A stretch of DNA of 50,938 bases from Methylorubrum rhodesianum (GCF_014199985.1 NZ_JACHOS010000027.1:1-50938), one strand, 5' to 3'. Positions 21,315 through 29,782 are shown, counted from the stretch's first letter. A program made the numbers and translations. The notes: generated by a model from the letters alone, not told the origin.

Positions 21315-22976
21315 ATGGGCGGCACCCCCTGGGCCAAGCCCGGCCTGATCGAGCGCGGTCCGGAGCCCGAGATCGCGGCACCTGCGCCGCGGGCCGGGCG
21401 CCGGAGCTACGAGGCGGCCGCGCCGTCGCGCCACCATGATACGTGGCTGACGCGCAATTCCTCGGCCGACACCGAGATCTTCGGGAAGGCGCGCACCCTG
21501 CGCGACCGCTCACGCCACCTGGTGCGCAACAACCCGTTCGCGGCCAAGGCCGTCGGGTCGCTCGTCTCGAACATCGTCGGCGAAGGCATCGTGCCCCGCC
21601 CGGTCACCGGCTCGCCCGCGCGCGACAAGCAGATCCGGAGGGCCTTCAACAACTGGGCCTTCCGTTGCGACGCCGGCGGCCAGCTCGATTTCTATGGCAT
21701 CCAGACCCTGCTCTGCCGCGAGATGATCGAGGGTGGCGAGGTCCTGCTGCGCAAGCGGCTTCGGCGTCAGACCGGCCCGCGCGACGTGCCGCTCGAACTC
21801 CAGGTCCTCGAGGCCGACTTCCTCGACCCGTTCCGCAATGGGATGCTGACCCAGGGCGCCATGGCGATCCAGGGCGTCGAGATCAGCATCGAGACGCAGA
21901 AGCGTCTGGCTTACTGGCTCTACCCGCAGCACCCCGGCAACCTCTGGATCAACACCGGGCTGCCGATGGTCTCGGCTCCGGTGCCGGCTGACGAGGTGCT
22001 CCACGTCTACGAGCAGCAGCGGACCCAGACCCGGGGCGTCCCGTGGGGCACGCCGGCGATCGAGTCCTTGCAGCTGCTCGCCGACTACGAGCTTGCCGAG
22101 ATCGTCCGCAAAAAGGTCGAGGCCTGCACGGTCGGCTTTGTCATCAACGCCGAGGACGAGACCGACGAGACGATCGCGCCGGCGGTGCTCGACGCCGACG
22201 GTAACGAGGTCGAGCGCTTCGAGCCGGGCATGATCGCGCGGCTGCGCGGCGGCAAGGACGTGAAGTTCAACGCCCCCACCGCGGTGGGCGGCTACGGCGA
22301 GTACAAGGTGGCCGCGCTGCAGACGATCGCGGCGGCCTACCGGATGCCCTACGAGCTCGTCTCGGGGGACCTGTCCCAGGTCAATTTCTCGTCCATGCGC
22401 GGCGGCCTCGTCGAGTTCCGTCGCCTCGTGCGCACCGTGCAGTGGCACATCCTGATCCAGATGGCGCTTCAGCCGATCTGGGAGTGGTGGTGCGAAACCG
22501 CCTACCTCGCCGGTGTCATCGATGCGCCGGTGATCCCGGTGCAGTGGGCGCCCCCGAAATTCGAGTGGGTCGATCCGATGGCCGACGCCCAGGCGGCGTC
22601 GCTGTCGGTCCGGAACGGCTTCCGGTCCTGGCAGGACGTGGTGGCCGAGAGCGGGCGCAATCCCGACGACGTGCTCGACGAACTCCACGACTGGAATGTG
22701 AAGCTCGATGACCTCGGCATCGTCCTCGACTCGGACCCGCGGCGCACCAGCGTTGCCGGTCTCTACCAGCCCGTCCAGAAATCCGCGCCCGGGGAAGAGC
22801 CGGAGCTCTCCCGCCCGAACCGGGGCGCGCAAGGGCGCGGAGGAGGTCGTGCGGCTGCCACCCGTGCACCGCGACGCCCGCGTGCAGCCCGACAGCTTCG
22901 ACGCGGACTCGAACACGATCGAGATCGTCTGGACCACGGGAGCGAGCGTCCGCCGCTACTCGTGGTGGGACGGTGA
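21315..22976 (+). CDS. Portal protein, lambda gpB family
   Basis: The product is 553 aa. Family features include RNNPFAAKAVGSLVSNIVGE (about residues 72-91), LLCREMIEGGEVLLRKR, VLHVYEQQRTQTRGVPWGTP and PYELVSGDLSQVNFSSMRG. It forms the dodecameric ring for DNA entry and exit. Residues after about 512 lie in the 128-nt overlap with the protease gene and look like an out-of-frame reading (Arg-rich), so the original stop may have been lost. ATG 21315 follows the gpW stop by 1 nt. Confidence 0.92.
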   Translation: MGGTPWAKPGLIERGPEPEIAAPAPRAGRRSYEAAAPSRHHDTWLTRNSSADTEIFGKARTLRDRSRHLVRNNPFAAKAVGSLVSNIVGEGIVPRPVTGSPARDKQIRRAFNNWAFRCDAGGQLDFYGIQTLLCREMIEGGEVLLRKRLRRQTGPRDVPLELQVLEADFLDPFRNGMLTQGAMAIQGVEISIETQKRLAYWLYPQHPGNLWINTGLPMVSAPVPADEVLHVYEQQRTQTRGVPWGTPAIESLQLLADYELAEIVRKKVEACTVGFVINAEDETDETIAPAVLDADGNEVERFEPGMIARLRGGKDVKFNAPTAVGGYGEYKVAALQTIAAAYRMPYELVSGDLSQVNFSSMRGGLVEFRRLVRTVQWHILIQMALQPIWEWWCETAYLAGVIDAPVIPVQWAPPKFEWVDPMADAQAASLSVRNGFRSWQDVVAESGRNPDDVLDELHDWNVKLDDLGIVLDSDPRRTSVAGLYQPVQKSAPGEEPELSRPNRGAQGRGGGRAAATRAPRRPRAARQLRRGLEHDRDRLDHGSERPPLLVVGR

Positions 22977-24105
22977 AGAGTACGACGAGGTCCTGTCGCT
23001 GGAGCCCGGCGCCGTCCGCTTGGAGCGGCTGAACGCCGGCGCGCCCTTCGTCGACACCCACTCGACCTACTGCCTCGACAACGTCATCGGCTCGGTGGTG
23101 CCCGGCACCGCCAAGATCGAGGACGGGCGCGGCGTGGCGACGATCCTGCTCTCGGCCGCCCCCGGCGTGGCCGACACCGTCCAGAAGATCCGCGAAGGCG
23201 TGATCCGCAACATCTCGGTCGGCTACTGGCTCCACAAGGTGGTCAAGACCGAAGCCGACGACGGCAGTGTGGCCCGCCACGAGGTCGTCGATTGGGAGCC
23301 GCTGGAGATCAGCGCCGTCCCCGTGCCGGCCGATGCCGGCTCGCAGATCCGGTCCGCTGAGGGCGACGAGGGCGAGGCACAGACCCGCTCCTCCTGCCTG
23401 ATCGTGACCCGAAGCCCGGCCTCCCGGCCGAACACCCCGGCCACCTCGGAGACCCCCATGGCCAGCCGTACCCTGAAGAACGCCGCCCCCAAGGGCGCCC
23501 GCACCGCCAAGACCACCGAGGTCGAGGCCGAGAAGAAGCGCAAGGCCGAGGAGCGCAAGGCCGCGCTGCGCGCCGCCGCCCGCGACGAGGACGAGGCCGA
23601 GACTGAGTCCGAGGACGAGGAGCGCGACGAGGACACCGAGGAGGAGCGCGACGAGGACGAGTCCGAGAACGGCGACGGCGGCAGCGACGACGAGCGCGAC
23701 GGCGACGACGAGGAGGACGAGGAGCGCTCCGAGGACGGTGACGAGGAGGACGAGGGCGAGCGCTCGGCGACCACCGCCGCCGCCCGCCGCGCCGCCGAAG
23801 CGGCCGTGAAGGCCGAGCGCAAGCGCATGGCCTCCATCACCGAGATGGCCGAACGCGCCGGCCTCCCGAAGATGGGCCGCAAGCACATCGATCAGGGCAC
23901 CTCGGCCAAGCGCTTCGGCGAGCTCGTGCTCGAGCGCATGCTCAAGAACCAGGAGAAGCGCGGCAACGCGACCTTCGCCGGCAACGGCTCCGAGGAGATC
24001 TCGCGCGAGCGTTCCAGCGGCCGTCAGGGTCGCGAGCAGCGCGATCTCTCCGAGGGTGAGGCCCACTGGCGCCGCGTCGCCGGCAAGCCGGCCAAGGCCG
24101 CCTGA
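22849..24105 (+). CDS. Prohead protease fused to scaffolding domain
   Basis: This 418-aa protein starts at the GTG giving VRLPPVHRD, with GGAGG five bases upstream. The HK97-type (S78) protease domain spans about 1-190. It carries the catalytic-type His in FVDTHSTY, the Ser in IRNISVGYW, and EPLEISAVPVPAD, which matches the family's conserved PVEISLVPVPAD-like block. A very acidic low-complexity stretch follows (about 240-305), then helices ending SEGEAHWRRVAGKP. The protease matures the prohead and the C-terminal part should act as scaffold. Confidence 0.85.
   Translation: MRLPPVHRDARVQPDSFDADSNTIEIVWTTGASVRRYSWWDGEEYDEVLSLEPGAVRLERLNAGAPFVDTHSTYCLDNVIGSVVPGTAKIEDGRGVATILLSAAPGVADTVQKIREGVIRNISVGYWLHKVVKTEADDGSVARHEVVDWEPLEISAVPVPADAGSQIRSAEGDEGEAQTRSSCLIVTRSPASRPNTPATSETPMASRTLKNAAPKGARTAKTTEVEAEKKRKAEERKAALRAAARDEDEAETESEDEERDEDTEEERDEDESENGDGGSDDERDGDDEEDEERSEDGDEEDEGERSATTAAARRAAEAAVKAERKRMASITEMAERAGLPKMGRKHIDQGTSAKRFGELVLERMLKNQEKRGNATFAGNGSEEISRERSSGRQGREQRDLSEGEAHWRRVAGKPAKAA
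23458..24105 (+). CDS. Nested in-frame scaffold protein (Nu3-like), predicted
   Basis: An in-frame ATG at 23458 has GGAG six bases upstream (23448-23451). It would give a 215-aa product (MASRTLKNAAPKGARTAKTT at the start) made of the basic linker, the acidic segment and the C-terminal helices, without the protease. Lambda makes its scaffold Nu3 in the same way, from an internal start in the protease gene C. Confidence 0.55.
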   Translation: MASRTLKNAAPKGARTAKTTEVEAEKKRKAEERKAALRAAARDEDEAETESEDEERDEDTEEERDEDESENGDGGSDDERDGDDEEDEERSEDGDEEDEGERSATTAAARRAAEAAVKAERKRMASITEMAERAGLPKMGRKHIDQGTSAKRFGELVLERMLKNQEKRGNATFAGNGSEEISRERSSGRQGREQRDLSEGEAHWRRVAGKPAKAA

Positions 24106-24194
24106 TCCCGCACGGTTGCGCGGGACCACCCGCGCGGCCCCCCCCCTACCGCTCCGGCCGGCCATGACGGCGGCCCACGAGAGGCTCCGTTCCG

Positions 24195-24578
24195 ATGACC
24201 GTGTTCACGAACTTCCACCCGACCGCGCTCTACGCCGGCGACTTCCCGCGGGCGACCCGTCCGATCACCATCGCCACCGGTGCAAACCAGGCCGGCGCGC
24301 CGCTCAAGCGCGGCACCGTGCTCGGCCGCGTCACGGCGAGCGACAAGTACGTGCCGTGCGTGAAGACCGCGACCGACGGTTCGCAGGTGCCCGACGCGAT
24401 CCTGCTGCACGAGGTGGACGCCTCGACCGCCGACCAGGGAGCCAAGGCCTACTTCACCGGCGAGTACGCCGGCGAGGTGATGATCCTCGACGCCTCGTGG
24501 ACGATCGCCACCCTGGAGGCTGCCTTCCGGCAGGCCAAGGTCTCCATCTACGTGAAGTCCGTCGGCACGGTCGCCTGA
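24195..24578 (+). CDS. Head decoration protein, gpD-like
   Basis: This 127-aa protein fits lambda gpD, the trimeric capsid-stabilising protein: GDFPRATRPITIATGANQAG, then GTVLGRVTASDKYVPCVK, then PDAILLHEVDAS. It lies in the lambda order between scaffold and capsid genes. Confidence 0.88.
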   Translation: MTVFTNFHPTALYAGDFPRATRPITIATGANQAGAPLKRGTVLGRVTASDKYVPCVKTATDGSQVPDAILLHEVDASTADQGAKAYFTGEYAGEVMILDASWTIATLEAAFRQAKVSIYVKSVGTVA

Positions 24579-24614
24579 GCGATCCCGGCCCCATCCATCC
24601 GCTGATCTGATCAC

Positions 24615-24641
24615 AGGGCGCCTCGGGCGCCCTTCTCTTTT
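24615..24641 (+). terminator. Hairpin with T-rich tail before the capsid gene
   Basis: AGGGCGCC (24615-24622), loop TCG, GGCGCCCT (24626-24633), then a run containing TCTCTTTT. It has the form of an intrinsic terminator, but it lies inside a head operon, so it is more likely a partial terminator or an mRNA end that protects or tunes gpD message relative to capsid. Confidence 0.55.
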
Positions 24642-24653
24642 GGAGAACCGCCC

Positions 24654-25703
24654 GTGGCTGCTCTCGACAACACCTCCGTCTACTCCACCGCGTTCCTGCT
24701 CGGCGCCTACGGCGTCATCGACCGCCCGAATCCCTTCCTGTGGAACCTCGTGTTTGGCATGGAGCAGGTGTTCGAGACGGAGGAGGTCTACTTCGACAAG
24801 GTCGAGCGCGCCCGCCGCCTCGCCCCGCTCGTGCATCCCGGCGACGTTGGCCAGGCCGAGCGCCTGCGCGGCTTCAACGCGTCGAGCCTCGTGCCCGGCT
24901 ACGTGAAGCCCAAGCACGTCATCGAGCCGAACCGCATGCTGCGCCGTCGCCCCGGGGAGCGTCTGCTCGGCGAGATGTCCCCGGCCGAGCGCCGCGACGC
25001 GACCATCCTGGATACCCTGCGGATCCAGGACGACCAGATCACCCGTCGCGAGGAGCACATGGCCTGCCAGCTCCTGCAGACCGGCGGCCTTACCCTCTCG
25101 GGCCCGAACTATCCGCAGCGGGTCGCGGTCGACCTGCAGCGCAACGCAGGTCACACCGTCCCGCTGACCGGCGGTGCGCGCTGGGGCGAGACCGGTGTCG
25201 ATGCCCTCGACAACCTCCGGACCTGGGCCGCCACGGTGCAGAAGAACTCGGGCTTCCACCCGAGCACGGTCGTGCTGGACCCGCTGTCGGCGAACCTGCT
25301 GGTCAAATCGCCCGGCATCCAGCAGATCATGAACTCGTTCCGCCAGACCAAGGGCAACGTCGATCTCGGCGGCGTGGTGGTCGGCGGCGTGGGTCGCGAG
25401 GCCAAGTATCTCGGCGACACCGGCGAGTTCGAGTTCTGGGTGTACCAGCAGTACTACACCGACGACGCCGGCAACGTGACCCAGTTCATGCCCGACTACA
25501 CGGTCATGATGTTCGATCCGGTCGGCGCCCAGGGCACCCGCCTCTACGGCGCGATCCAGGACGTCCGCGCCCTCAAGGCGCTGCCGCGCTTTCCCAAGAA
25601 CTGGATCAGCGAGGACCCGTCCGCGGAGTACCTCATGACCCAGTCCGCGCCGCTGCCGGTCTGCGGCTGGATCGACGCGACCTTCTGCGCGACCGTTCGC
25701 TGA
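24654..25703 (+). CDS. Major capsid protein, lambda gpE family
   Basis: This 349-aa protein is the length of gpE (341). It shows family signatures such as NPFLWNLVFGMEQVFETEEV, VYFDKVERARRLAPLV, RGFNASSLVPGYVKPKHVIE and, at the C-terminus, FPKNWISEDPSAEYLMTQSA. It forms the HK97-fold shell. The GTG start follows GGAGA. Hairpins flank the gene on both sides. Confidence 0.95.
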   Translation: MAALDNTSVYSTAFLLGAYGVIDRPNPFLWNLVFGMEQVFETEEVYFDKVERARRLAPLVHPGDVGQAERLRGFNASSLVPGYVKPKHVIEPNRMLRRRPGERLLGEMSPAERRDATILDTLRIQDDQITRREEHMACQLLQTGGLTLSGPNYPQRVAVDLQRNAGHTVPLTGGARWGETGVDALDNLRTWAATVQKNSGFHPSTVVLDPLSANLLVKSPGIQQIMNSFRQTKGNVDLGGVVVGGVGREAKYLGDTGEFEFWVYQQYYTDDAGNVTQFMPDYTVMMFDPVGAQGTRLYGAIQDVRALKALPRFPKNWISEDPSAEYLMTQSAPLPVCGWIDATFCATVR

Positions 25704-25711
25704 CGCTACGG

Positions 25712-25731
25712 CGGCGCCCTCACGGGCGCCG
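25712..25731. repeat. Hairpin after the capsid gene
   Basis: CGGCGCCC (25712-25719), loop TCAC, GGGCGCCG (25724-25731) form a perfect 8-bp stem just after the capsid stop. No T-tract follows, so it more likely protects the 3' end of the capsid message than terminates transcription. Confidence 0.45.
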
Positions 25732-25764
25732 TCCCCTCCCCATCCACCGCGGAGACCGGCGTCG

Positions 25765-26154
25765 ATGAAGCCGCAGAAGACCATCATCACCAGCGTGACG
25801 CTCGGCGTGCACGATCCCGCCGGCGACATGCCGGAGGTGCGCGACGCGTCCGGCAACGTCCTCAGCCCGGCCATCCGCGGTCTCGGCCACGCCGCGCCCG
25901 GTACGCCCGTGACGCTCGACGCAGACGAGGCGGACCGCATCCTGGCGCGCTGGGGCGGCGAGGTCGTCGACGAGGACAGCGACGAGGTTTCGGACGAGGA
26001 CGCCGAGGAGCAGGACGACGAGTCCGACGGCGATGACGACGACGCCGAAAGCGGCGGTGACGATCAGCCGGACGAGGACGCCGAGGAGCAGGCGGAAGAC
26101 GCCGAGCAGCCGGCGGCGTCCGGACGGAAGTCCCGTCGTCAGGCGGCCCGGTAG
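25765..26154 (+). CDS. Acidic head-region protein, FI-like position
   Basis: This 129-aa protein has a short folded N-terminus (MKPQKTIITSVTLGVHDPAG, then LDADEADRILARWGGEVVDE) and a highly acidic repetitive tail that includes DEDAEEQ twice. It occupies the place of lambda FI, which helps DNA packaging, but sequence support for that is weak. Confidence 0.6.
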   Translation: MKPQKTIITSVTLGVHDPAGDMPEVRDASGNVLSPAIRGLGHAAPGTPVTLDADEADRILARWGGEVVDEDSDEVSDEDAEEQDDESDGDDDDAESGGDDQPDEDAEEQAEDAEQPAASGRKSRRQAAR

Positions 26155-26163
26155 CATCCGCCC

Positions 26164-26505
26164 GTGATCGATTTCGCGGCGCTCACCCTCGGGCCGAACA
26201 TGGCTGCGTTCGGCCGGCCCGTCACGGTGCTGGCCGACGGCGCGCGCCCGGCGTTCGACGCGACCGGGATCTGGGCGACCCGCGCGGCTGACATCACCCT
26301 GGTCGAAGGTGCGAACCTCAACACCACGGTGATCACGCTCGGGATCCGGCTCTCGGACTGGGCGCGTCCGCCCGAGCAGTTCATGCGCCTGGAGGTGCCC
26401 GCCGCCGGCGGTCTGCCGGCCGAGGGGCGCCTCTACATCGACGACGTCGACCTCGACCACCAGGGCGGGGCCAAGCTCGTCCTGAAGCGCGGAAAGCCCC
26501 GGTGA
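26164..26505 (+). CDS. Head-tail joining protein, FII-like
   Basis: This 113-aa protein has a GTG start. The strand-rich pattern (GRPVTVLADGARPAFDATGI, then RLYIDDVDLDHQGGAKLVLK) and the position after the head genes fit lambda FII-type connectors, which attach the tail to the head. Its stop overlaps the next ATG. Confidence 0.7.
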   Translation: MIDFAALTLGPNMAAFGRPVTVLADGARPAFDATGIWATRAADITLVEGANLNTTVITLGIRLSDWARPPEQFMRLEVPAAGGLPAEGRLYIDDVDLDHQGGAKLVLKRGKPR

Positions 26506-27092
26506 TGACGACTGACGCGATGAAGATCCGCGAGGCGATCATCGCGCGGCTCGACGGCCAGGACTGGCTCCCGGTGCGCACGGTGCGGCGCCAGCCGCGC
26601 CCGCAGCTCCAGGAAGAGAACCTTCCGGCCCTCCTGGTCGTCCTGGTCGACGAGACCGAGACGCCCGAGGACGAGGCCAACATCGGGGTGCCGCGCTTCC
26701 TCAACGAGACGACGATCGGCATCTCCGTCGTCGTCGGCGAGGACTTCCCCGACGAGCTCGACGCCGATCTCGACGAGGTCGTCGACCGGATCCGCGATGC
26801 GCTGCTGACCGACCCGAGCTTCGTGCGCGGCGTCGACCCCTCCCGCGACCGGACCGATCCGGAGCGCTACCCGCTGTTCGAGGCGGTGACGAAGGTGCGC
26901 CGCGCGGTGCTCTTCCCGCAGGACGGCGCCTTCTACTTCGCCGAGGGGCGGCTGGAGATTAGCTTCCGCCTCCGGACCCAATACGACCCGGTCGTCACCG
27001 ACCGCTACGAGAAGACCGTGCTGACCGCGCGCCCTGCCGGCAGCGACCCCGCGGCCCCCGCCCTCCGCGTCGTGATCGACCGGGCGCAGTAG
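26505..27092 (+). CDS. Tail terminator / minor tail protein, U-like
   Basis: This 195-aa protein (MTTDAMKIREAIIARLDGQD at the start) has a first helix followed by strands and an acidic helix (LDADLDEVVDRIRDALLTD), like tail-terminator proteins that cap the tail tube. It marks the junction between the lambda-like head and the Mu-like tail genes. Assignment rests on fold pattern and position. Confidence 0.6.
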   Translation: MTTDAMKIREAIIARLDGQDWLPVRTVRRQPRPQLQEENLPALLVVLVDETETPEDEANIGVPRFLNETTIGISVVVGEDFPDELDADLDEVVDRIRDALLTDPSFVRGVDPSRDRTDPERYPLFEAVTKVRRAVLFPQDGAFYFAEGRLEISFRLRTQYDPVVTDRYEKTVLTARPAGSDPAAPALRVVIDRAQ

Positions 27093-27104
27093 GATCCCCA
27101 AGCC

Positions 27105-27365
27105 ATGGCCGACACCGCCACGGTCGCCGTCGAGGCGACCGAGGAGCGCTTCCGCGCGCTCAAGCACTTCCCCTCCGGCCTCGGCTTTTCGGAGGACGGC
27201 ACGGCCCGCTGGCCGGCCGACCAGTTCACGTTCCGGCTGCGCGACGATGGCGCGATCCGCCTGACCGAGGATCTGCACGACACGGGCGCGCCGGCCGAGG
27301 CCGAGCCGGTGCCCGCGGGCAAGCCCACCGCCGCGGCCAAGGCCGCTCCGTCCCCGAAGGAGTGA
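27105..27365 (+). CDS. DUF2635-like small tail-operon protein
   Basis: This 86-aa protein contains LKHFPSGLGFSEDGTARWPA followed by DQFTFRLRDDGAIRL, the pattern of DUF2635 proteins found just before the sheath gene in Mu-like phages. The C-terminal 30 residues are Ala/Pro-rich. The function in the family is unknown. Confidence 0.65.
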   Translation: MADTATVAVEATEERFRALKHFPSGLGFSEDGTARWPADQFTFRLRDDGAIRLTEDLHDTGAPAEAEPVPAGKPTAAAKAAPSPKE

Positions 27366-27370
27366 CCGCC

Positions 27371-28885
27371 ATGGGCCTCACCTCGATCCCGGCGAACTAC
27401 AAGATCCCGGGCCCCAACGTTCAGATCGACCCCTCGCAGGCCGGCACGCCGACGAGCCCGAAATGGGCGCTCTTGCCCGGCCACCCGACGGCGGCCGGCA
27501 CGGCGGCGGCGAACACGGTCATCGCCTGCGGCACCCAGGCCGACGCCGACGTGCTGTTCGGCGCGGGCTCGATGCTGGCCCGCATGTTCGCGAAATTCTT
27601 CGCCGGCGTGAAGAGCGTGCCGGTCTTCTGCCTGCCGGTGCCGGAGCCTGCCGCGGGCGTGGCCGCCGCCGGTACGATCACGGTCGCGAGCGCGCCCACC
27701 GTCGCCGGCACGCTGGCGCTCTACGTCGCGGGCCAACTCGTCTCGGTGGCGATCGCCAGCGCCGACACCACGGCGGGCGTCGCGACCAAGATCGCCGCCG
27801 CGATCAACGCCGCGACCGACCTGCCGGTGACCGCCGCCGCGGCGTCCGCGGTCGTGACCTGCACCGCGAAGTGGAAGGGGCTCTCGGGCAACGACATCCG
27901 CCTCGAGGACAGCTATCTCGGCCGCTACGGCGGCGAGTTCCTGCCCGCCGGCCTCGCCCTCACCTACCCGACCGGCAACCTGCTCTCCGGCGGTACCGGC
28001 ACGCCCGACTTCACCGCGGCGATCGCGGCGCTGGGCGACGCGCCCTACAAGTTCGTCGGCCTGCCGTTCAACGACAGCGGCACCTTCGCGGTCTGGGACA
28101 CCGAGTACGGCTTCTCCGATTCCGGGCGTTTCGGTCCCTACCGCCAGAGCTACGGCCAGATCTTCTCGGCCCGCCGCGGCGCCTACGCCGACCAGATCAC
28201 CTGGGGCCAGACGAACAACTCACCCGTCATCTCGCCGATGGCGTTCGAGCCCGAGAGCCCCTGCCCGGTCTGGGAGTGGGCGGCCGCCTACGCCGCGCTC
28301 GCCGCCTACTCGATCACGGATCACCCGGCCCGGCCGTTCCAGACCCTTCCGCTGCTCGGCATCCTGCCGGCGCCGAAGGCCAAGCGCTGGAACAAGACGC
28401 AGCTGAACGCGCTCGCCCAGGTCGGTCTCGCCACCCAGGGCACAGACCTGAACGGCGGCTCGACCAACGTGCCGACGATCCTGCGCGAGCAGACGGCCTA
28501 CCAGAAGAACAGTCAGGGCCAGGCCGACAACGCTTTCGAGCTCGTGACCACGCTGGCCACCCTCGACGAGCGCTACACTCGGCTACGGCAGGCGATCACG
28601 AACAAGTACCCGCGCCACATGCTGGCGAACGACGGGACCAAGTTCGCCGCCGGCCTGCCGATCGTCACGCCGCTCGTCGTGAAGGCGGAGCTCATCAACG
28701 AGTACCGCCAGCAGGAATTCGACGGGCTCGTCGAGAACGCGGACCTCTACATCCGCAACCTCGTCGTGCGGCGCTCGACCGAGCCGAACACCCTCGAGAT
28801 CCTCGACCCGCCGGACGTGGTGAACGGCCTGCGCCGGATGAACATCCTGGCCCAGTTCCGCCTCCAGTTCCCGCAGACCGCCTGA
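27371..28885 (+). CDS. Contractile tail sheath protein, Mu gpL-like
   Basis: This 504-aa protein is close in length to Mu gpL (495). It begins IPANYKIPGPNVQIDPSQAG and carries the gpL-type C-terminus DLYIRNLVVRRSTEPNTLEI, then RRMNILAQFRLQFPQ. Residues 100-180 form a variable, Ala/Thr-rich surface domain. It contracts to drive the tube into the cell. ATG 27371 is used, with GGAG upstream. Confidence 0.93.
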   Translation: MGLTSIPANYKIPGPNVQIDPSQAGTPTSPKWALLPGHPTAAGTAAANTVIACGTQADADVLFGAGSMLARMFAKFFAGVKSVPVFCLPVPEPAAGVAAAGTITVASAPTVAGTLALYVAGQLVSVAIASADTTAGVATKIAAAINAATDLPVTAAAASAVVTCTAKWKGLSGNDIRLEDSYLGRYGGEFLPAGLALTYPTGNLLSGGTGTPDFTAAIAALGDAPYKFVGLPFNDSGTFAVWDTEYGFSDSGRFGPYRQSYGQIFSARRGAYADQITWGQTNNSPVISPMAFEPESPCPVWEWAAAYAALAAYSITDHPARPFQTLPLLGILPAPKAKRWNKTQLNALAQVGLATQGTDLNGGSTNVPTILREQTAYQKNSQGQADNAFELVTTLATLDERYTRLRQAITNKYPRHMLANDGTKFAAGLPIVTPLVVKAELINEYRQQEFDGLVENADLYIRNLVVRRSTEPNTLEILDPPDVVNGLRRMNILAQFRLQFPQTA

Positions 28886-28950
28886 GCGGCTCCGCCCTTC
28901 CCTGACCTCACGGCCGGCCGCGCGGCGGGCCCCACTCTGGAGTTCCCGCC

Positions 28951-29313
28951 ATGGCAGGCAGGATCGCTGGCGTCTGCTTCATCAAGGTGGACGGTCGGCA
29001 GTACAATCTTCGCGGCAACCTCATCGTCTCGATCTCGCCGACCGAGCGGGCCGGCGTCGCGGGCCAGGACGGCGTGCACGGCTTCATCGAGACGCCGCGC
29101 GTGCCGTTCATCGCCGGCAACTTCTCGGACACGGACGACCTGTCGATCAACGAGCTCGACGCGATCGAGAACGCCACGATCACGGCCGAACTCGCCAACG
29201 GCAAGGCGTACATTCTGCGCGGCGCCTGGACGAAGTCGGCCCACGAGATCGACGGCGCGCAGGGCCAGGTGGCCGTGCGCTTCGAAGGCCTGAGCGGAGA
29301 CGAGATCCTCTGA
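28951..29313 (+). CDS. Tail tube protein, Mu gpM-like
   Basis: This 120-aa protein (GRIAGVCFIKVDGRQYNLRG near the start, then IETPRVPFIAGNFSDTDDLS and a final FEGLSGDEIL) fits Mu gpM, which forms the inner tube. It follows the sheath gene in the usual myovirus order. Its stop overlaps the next ATG. Confidence 0.9.
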   Translation: MAGRIAGVCFIKVDGRQYNLRGNLIVSISPTERAGVAGQDGVHGFIETPRVPFIAGNFSDTDDLSINELDAIENATITAELANGKAYILRGAWTKSAHEIDGAQGQVAVRFEGLSGDEIL

Positions 29314-29627
29314 TGAGCGACGCCGCCTCCACCGCGCTGGCGCGGGACCCGCGCGAGATCGACTTCCCCTTCGAGTTCCCGCTGTCGGTCACCATCCAGG
29401 CCCACGGCGAGGACACGAAGGTGCTGGTGCTGCGCGAGCCGACCGGCGAGGACGTGCTGAAGTTCGGCCTCCTGGAGGGGCTCGACCAGGCGCAGTTCGC
29501 GCCGCTGGTGTGCAGCCTCGCGAGCATCCCCGAGGGCGCGTTCAAGAAGATCCCGGCCCGCGACGTGCTGCGGCTGGGCACGGTCCTGAGCCGTTTTTTT
29601 CAGTGGGCGGCCCTGCCGCCCGCGTAG
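29313..29627 (+). CDS. Tail assembly chaperone, Mu gp41-like
   Basis: This 104-aa protein (REIDFPFEFPLSVTIQAHGE, then VLREPTGEDVLKFGLLEG) fits the Mu gp41/tail assembly chaperone family, which coats the tape measure during tail assembly. It is the short product; the longer one arises by frameshifting at 29594-29600. Confidence 0.85.
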   Translation: MSDAASTALARDPREIDFPFEFPLSVTIQAHGEDTKVLVLREPTGEDVLKFGLLEGLDQAQFAPLVCSLASIPEGAFKKIPARDVLRLGTVLSRFFQWAALPPA

Positions 29628-29782
29628 TCGACGACTGCCTGCAACTCGGCCTCGTCTACCACGCGTGGCCGTTCCCGCAGGCGCCCGGCGCGCTGCGCCC
29701 GCGCGATCTCCGCCACCTGATGGCGCGGACCACCGCCCTGATGCCGGCTCCGCCCGAGCCCGACGAGGAGCCGGATGTCTAA
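29313..29782 (+). CDS. Frameshifted tail assembly chaperone (G-GT type product)
   Basis: A -1 shift at T TTT TTT (29594-29600) joins 96 residues of the chaperone to 60 residues of the overlapping frame (SVGGPAARVVDDCLQLGLVY, then RDLRHLMARTTALMPAPPEP), giving about 156 aa. That downstream frame has no useful start of its own, good codon use, and ends overlapping the tape measure start. Two-form chaperones made this way are a hallmark of tail operons. Confidence 0.75.
29594..29600 (+). promoter_or_regulatory. Slippery heptamer for programmed -1 frameshift
   Basis: The zero frame reads CGT TTT TTT CAG, so the run is T TTT TTT in the required X XXY YYZ phase. It lies between the tube and tape measure genes, where the shift occurs in other tailed phages. 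I did not identify a clear stimulatory pseudoknot downstream. Confidence 0.78.

Noticed and set aside
22708..22848. Upstream ATG extension of the prohead protease
   Set aside because: The added 47 residues overlap the conserved end of the portal, look like out-of-frame sequence, and the family normally starts at the R-L-P-P-V block.
23575..23770. Acidic Glu/Asp repeat as a separate regulatory DNA repeat
   Set aside because: The GAGGACGAGG-like repetition is explained by coding for an acidic scaffold segment in frame.
24024..25940. 638-codon minus-strand frame
   Set aside because: It is antisense to the decoration and capsid genes, which are unmistakable.
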